DNA of 53,047 nt from contig NZ_JADWYU010000200.1 of NCBI RefSeq assembly GCF_016786325.1, forward strand, positions 17,395 to 70,441, written 5' to 3'. Made by a program: the position numbers and the translations under genes. Numbering within the stretch: the first letter of the stretch is position 1; each line of letters opens with the position of its first letter. This DNA comes from Frankia nepalensis (GTDB lineage: Bacteria > Actinomycetota > Actinomycetes > Frankiales > Frankiaceae). The notes under the pieces are model-generated. The model worked only from the letters and a program-made list of their open reading frames with translations, was not told the DNA's origin and searched no databases. Below are positions 49,672 to 53,047 of this stretch, one piece after another.

Positions 49672-51387
49672 GTGACGCAGAGTAGGCGGGTGCAGCGGGC
49701 GGCGGGCGCCGCCACCTCGTTGGATTCGTGGCGGCGGGCGCGCCAGGCGCCTCGGCCGCGGCCTCTGTTGCGCCAGGGGGTGTCTTGGGTGAACGCGGCC
49801 GACCGGACGATGTTCGACGCCGTCGCGCGCGCCCGTCCCATCGCCGACCCGTTGCTGCCACGGCTGACCCACGCGGCCGACCACGGCCTGCTGTGGTGGG
49901 GGGTGGCCGGGCTCCTCGGGGTCACCCGCGGCCGGCGCCGCCGGGCGGCGGGACGCGGCCTGCTCGCGCTGGGGCTCGCGAGCGCCGTCACCAACGGCCC
50001 GGCGAAGGCGATCTTCCGGCGCGGCCGCCCCGCCACCCACGCGGTCCCGCTCGTGCGCCGCCCGCGGCGCGACCACTCCACGTTCTCGTTCCCGTCGGGG
50101 CACTCGGCCTCGGCCGCCGCCTTCGCCACCGCGGTGGCGCTCGACGCTCCGGGGGCCGCCGTGCCGGTCGGGGCGCTGGCCAGCCTGGTCGCGTTCTCCC
50201 GGGTGTACGTCGGCGTGCACTACCCGAGCGACGTCGTCGCCGGCGCCGCGCTCGGCGCGGCCTGCGCGTTCGCGACGACGAAGGTCCTGCCCAGGCGGTC
50301 CTGGGCGCCGGCGCGCGGCCGGCCGGCGCCGGCGGAGGTGTCCAGCCTGCCGGAAGGCGACGGGCTGGTCGTGGTCGTCAACGAGAGCTCCGGCGCCGGC
50401 GCCCGGTTCGGCCAGCCGTCCGGGGTCGCCGCGCCGATCCGCTCCCTGCTGCCGCTCGCCAAGGTGATCGAGGTCGGGCCGGGCGACGACCTGGAGGCGG
50501 CGCTCGACGACGCCGCCGCGTCCGCCCGGGTGCTCGGCGTCGCGGGCGGGGACGGCACCGTCAACGCGGCGGCGGAGCGCGCGCTCGCCCACGGCCTGCC
50601 GCTCGCCATCTTCCCGACCGGCACGCTCAACCACTTCGCCGCCGATCTGGGGCTCGGCGCCGGCATCGTCGGCATCGCGGACACCGTGCGCGCGCTGCGC
50701 GAGGGCAGCGCCGTCGCCGTCGACGTGGGCCGCTTCGACGGGACGCGCCCTGAGGGCACGTCCTTCGACGGCGTGTTCCTCAACACCGCGAGCGTGGGCG
50801 GCTACGCCCACCTGGTCGCGGTCAGGGAACGGCTCGAGAAGCGGCTCGGGAAATGGCCGGCGATGGTCGTGGCGCTGTCCTGGGTGCTGCGCAACGAGCC
50901 GCCGATCGACGTGACGATCATCGCCGACGAGCCGCTCGTCGGGACGCGGCCGCCCACTCCGGTCGGGCCCACCCGGCCGCGGCTCGCCCGGCCGGCGGGC
51001 GCGCGGCGGGCGGCCAGCGGAGAACGGCGCCGGCTGTGGCTGGCCTTCGTCGGCAACGGGATCTACCACCCGCCGGGCTTCGCCCCGACCTACCGGGAGC
51101 GGCTCGACGAGAGGATGCTCGACCTGCGGCTCGTCGACGGGACCGTCCCGCTCGCCAGGACGAGGCTGGTCGCCGCCGTCCTGACCGGCCGGCTGCGGCG
51201 CACCCCCGTCTACGAGCAGCGCGCGGCCACCAGGATCGAGATCACCGCCGTCGCCGCGGCCCGGGGGCGGGCTCGCGGGCGGGTCCCGTCGATGCCGTTC
51301 GCCCGGGACGGCGAGGTCACCGGGCGCGCGCGCCGCCTCATGATCACGCCGAACGGCGCCCGTCTCGTCGTCTTCCGGCCGCGCTGA
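49672..51387 (+). CDS. PAP2 phosphatase / diacylglycerol-kinase-like fusion
   Basis: A 571-residue bifunctional-looking protein. Residues about 60-210 form a PAP2 membrane phosphatase with the three motifs KAIFRRGRP, PSGHS and SRVYVGVHYPSD. Residues about 235-560 form a lipid/sphingoid kinase domain with VAGGDGTVN, FPTGTLNHFA and the late GNGIYHPPGFAPTYRERL. It may both dephosphorylate and phosphorylate lipids, for example in polyprenyl or phosphatidic acid turnover. The GTG at 49672 is used; GGGA abuts it, so a later start is possible. Confidence 0.92.
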   Translation: MTQSRRVQRAAGAATSLDSWRRARQAPRPRPLLRQGVSWVNAADRTMFDAVARARPIADPLLPRLTHAADHGLLWWGVAGLLGVTRGRRRRAAGRGLLALGLASAVTNGPAKAIFRRGRPATHAVPLVRRPRRDHSTFSFPSGHSASAAAFATAVALDAPGAAVPVGALASLVAFSRVYVGVHYPSDVVAGAALGAACAFATTKVLPRRSWAPARGRPAPAEVSSLPEGDGLVVVVNESSGAGARFGQPSGVAAPIRSLLPLAKVIEVGPGDDLEAALDDAAASARVLGVAGGDGTVNAAAERALAHGLPLAIFPTGTLNHFAADLGLGAGIVGIADTVRALREGSAVAVDVGRFDGTRPEGTSFDGVFLNTASVGGYAHLVAVRERLEKRLGKWPAMVVALSWVLRNEPPIDVTIIADEPLVGTRPPTPVGPTRPRLARPAGARRAASGERRRLWLAFVGNGIYHPPGFAPTYRERLDERMLDLRLVDGTVPLARTRLVAAVLTGRLRRTPVYEQRAATRIEITAVAAARGRARGRVPSMPFARDGEVTGRARRLMITPNGARLVVFRPR

Positions 51388-51423
51388 ACCAGTCCCGCCC
51401 ACCTGGGGCCGCGGGACGACGAG

Positions 51424-51455
51424 CCGCCGACGCGGGCGTCCCGCGTCCTCGGCGG
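51424..51455. terminator. Long hairpin between convergent genes
   Basis: CCGCCGA plus CGCGGG (51424-51436) pair with CCCGCG (51440-51445) and TCGGCGG (51449-51455), with a CGT loop and a 3-base bulge. It lies in the 112 bp between the PAP2-kinase and the unknown minus-strand gene. Confidence 0.65.
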
Positions 51456-51499
51456 ACCAAGGTCCTCAGTAGACGAAGGTCCCGCGCGGACACGGGTCC

Positions 51500-52342
51500 T
51501 CAGCGGACGGAGTGGTCCTGCAGGGGGATCAGCGCCGTCAGCGGCGTCGTCAGGCGGGCGCACAGCACCGGGTCGAGCAGGTCCTCGACCAGCAGCGCGC
51601 AGGCCAGATCGGCGCACAGCTCCATGACACGCGCCTCGGACGACGGGTCCTGGGCGAGCAGCGCGCCGCCCCGGCAGTCCTGGCAGGGGCGCCAGAAGCC
51701 CTCGGCGGCGCTGCGGCGGACCAGCGTCCAGACCCGGCGCCGACCGGTGAGCACGGCGGTGCCGAAGGCGGCGTCCATCGCCTCCTGGTGGTCGGTCTCG
51801 TCGCGGGTGAGCGCGGTGACCAGCAGGCCCTCGAAGACCTCGGAGCTGCGCGTGTCGTGGCAGCGCACGGCGAGCCTCGGCAGGGCCGCGAGCACCCGCT
51901 TCACGTCGGCCGAGGAGGGGCCGAGGTCGGGTTCGTGCGAGCGCGCCCTTGGGTAGACCACCCGCCAGGGACGCATCAGGCCCGCGTACTCGGACCGGGA
52001 GAGGATCGGCCGGGCGTAGGCGGCCGCGAGCGCGTCACGCATCGAGCGCAGGGCGGTCGCCGTCATCGACGGGTCGACCGAGACGAAGTCGGCGCCGGCC
52101 AGGTCATCGGCGTAGATGGCCGACAGCGCGTCGAACGCGGCCAGCACCTCGACGACGAGCGGCGAATCGGGCGAGAGCGCCCGGTCCCGGGCGACCGCGA
52201 GCGCGGACGAGTTGCGCCACTCGGCGGCAAGCCGGATCAGCTCGTCGTCGGTCGTGTGCACGAGCTGGGCAAGGATGCCCAGGATGCCGCGCAGGTTCGG
52301 GTGCTCCTCGAGCCGGTCGATGCGGCGAGCGCGAAGGATCAT
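51500..52342 (-). CDS. Unrecognised 280-residue protein
   Basis: I do not recognise this protein. It is soluble, largely helical by composition, with two Cys pairs: RPCQDCRGG near residue 222 and later CADLACALL. Codon positions show the strong GC3 bias of real genes, and the shadow frames here are low complexity. The ATG at 52342 opens just before a long palindrome; the start is not backed by a clear ribosome site. It is convergent with the PAP2-kinase gene and has no partner on its strand. A Zn-binding or redox CxxC function is possible. Confidence 0.75.
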   Translation of the reverse strand: MILRARRIDRLEEHPNLRGILGILAQLVHTTDDELIRLAAEWRNSSALAVARDRALSPDSPLVVEVLAAFDALSAIYADDLAGADFVSVDPSMTATALRSMRDALAAAYARPILSRSEYAGLMRPWRVVYPRARSHEPDLGPSSADVKRVLAALPRLAVRCHDTRSSEVFEGLLVTALTRDETDHQEAMDAAFGTAVLTGRRRVWTLVRRSAAEGFWRPCQDCRGGALLAQDPSSEARVMELCADLACALLVEDLLDPVLCARLTTPLTALIPLQDHSVR

Positions 52343-52397
52343 GCGGACGCTCCGGGCGCCCGAGCTCCAGATCTCCGGCCTATCTCGGGCGCGGGGT

Positions 52398-52433
52398 CCC
52401 CATTGATCTTTGCGCCAGCAAAAATCAATGGGG
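52398..52433. repeat. 36-bp near-perfect inverted repeat
   Basis: CCCCATTGATCTTTGC (52398-52413) is mirrored by 52418-52433 with one mismatch in 16 and a 4-base loop GCCA. It is AT-rich against a very GC-rich background and lies 55 bp upstream of the unknown gene. No U-tract follows on the plus strand. It may be a regulatory site or a small dispersed palindromic element. Confidence 0.85.
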
Positions 52434-52821
52434 GAGCCTGGGTCACGGCAGCCTGCACGTGGTCCTCCTCGCCATCGGCGCTTCCCTCATCGAGCGCGTC
52501 TCGCCGCGGATGCGGATGGTCCCGCCGCCGGGCATCTGTTTGCCGGCGGCGCGGCGGGACGCGGCCATGATCCGGCGGCTTCGGGCCGGCAGGCGACCGC
52601 GCCGCCGAAGCCCCGCCCCCGGTGAACAGGGAACGCGAGTCCCCCGAACACTGAGTGTCAGCCCCGTCAGCGTAGTGCGGCGCCGATGTCATCGCACCCA
52701 AACTGGCTGACTGCCCCGTCCCGTGGACTATTCGGACTCATCCAACGGACGAGCCGGGCGTCCCACCGCCCGCTGGATACTCATAGTAGCCAATGTCGAC
52801 GCGCCGGGGTCGGAGTCGACC
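52434..52821. other. Intergenic tail with lower GC, no gene seen
   Basis: This stretch follows the 36-bp palindrome. From about 52640 the base composition falls relative to the rest of the window and an 11-bp palindrome ACACTGAGTGT occurs at 52648-52658. I see no convincing gene. Confidence 0.5.
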
Positions 52822-53047
52822 AGTGGCGCGGGCCATGAAGACTGTGGGAACGCGCGCTAGAGCCCTGCGTAGCCAGCCATTCGACCGCATGGCGATCTAT
52901 GCCGCACTGGCCACCGTTCGCTACCACAATGGGCCTCCGTCCCGTCACGCGCGGTCAGGCATTCTCGGCCGCGAGAAGGGGCGTCCCGGTCTTCGACGCG
53001 CGCCCGGCCCTCGCGTCCGGCGCGGCGGGACCTGCCCGACCCGGGAG
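52822..53047 (+). CDS. Possible partial gene running off the window
   Basis: From a GTG at 52822 (GGAG seven bases before) or an ATG at 52834 the frame is open to the window end, at least 75 codons. The product would be basic and Arg-rich (RMAIYAALATVRYHNGPPSR) and I do not recognise it. It could equally be a chance open frame in a GC-rich region. Confidence 0.2.

Noticed and set aside
1-53047. rRNA, tRNA, integrase, transposase or prophage genes
   Set aside because: None was recognised on either strand.

Overview
This is a very GC-rich actinobacterial chromosome segment. GTG starts are common, coding is dense with ATGA/GTGA overlaps, there is a mycothiol-type isomerase-fold gene, and the histidine genes are of actinobacterial type. 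The mix of genes suits a soil actinomycete, possibly a Frankia-like one; that placement is inference from style, not from a marker gene. I see no rRNA, tRNA, CRISPR array, prophage or complete insertion sequence. I count 42 supported protein genes plus one doubtful partial frame at the right edge.

Left block (1-13 kb). The window opens inside a 134-bp tandem repeat. A minus-strand set follows: luciferase-like flavin monooxygenase, RutB-like cysteine hydrolase, cupin and metallo-beta-lactamase-fold hydrolase. It is divergent from an AtzH-amidase fusion followed by an XRE-cupin regulator, and looks like a small locus for degrading an N-containing compound. Next come a heterodimeric ABC exporter with one degenerate and one intact ATPase site, and a DHA2-type MFS pump.

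Histidine block (13.2-19.5 kb). hisD-hisC-hisB-hisH and hisA(priA)-hisF lie on the minus strand, split by one plus-strand gene of the mycothiol-dependent maleylpyruvate isomerase family.

Middle block (19.7-34.4 kb). A translationally coupled plus-strand operon holds a branched-polyamine-synthase (BpsA)-like protein with a long C-terminal extension, an OmpR-type response regulator and a histidine kinase. Then follow a membrane protein with a repetitive tail, an O-methyltransferase, an MFS pump, a TacA/TacT-type toxin-antitoxin pair, an SDR dehydrogenase, a molybdopterin oxidoreductase, an AraC-DinB fusion and a RibD/DHFR-fold reductase.

Catabolic block (34.4-43.1 kb). An Atz/Trz-type amidohydrolase, a SnoaL-like protein and a MATE pump precede a minus-strand operon (FAD oxidase, M20 carbamoylase-type hydrolase, 2-keto-4-pentenoate hydratase-type enzyme). 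A divergent PucR/CdaR regulator probably controls that operon.

Signalling and light block (43.1-52.4 kb). A membrane diguanylate cyclase, a LOV-SpoIIE phosphatase with the photoactive cysteine, an NmrA-like/DUF2867 protein overlapping a DNA photolyase, a PAP2-lipid kinase fusion and an unrecognised 280-residue protein. The LOV-photolyase arrangement suggests blue-light or UV response.

A striking feature is the number of short tandem repeats (mostly 15 or 18 bp, multiples of three). They sit in protein linkers and tails and in several intergenic regions.
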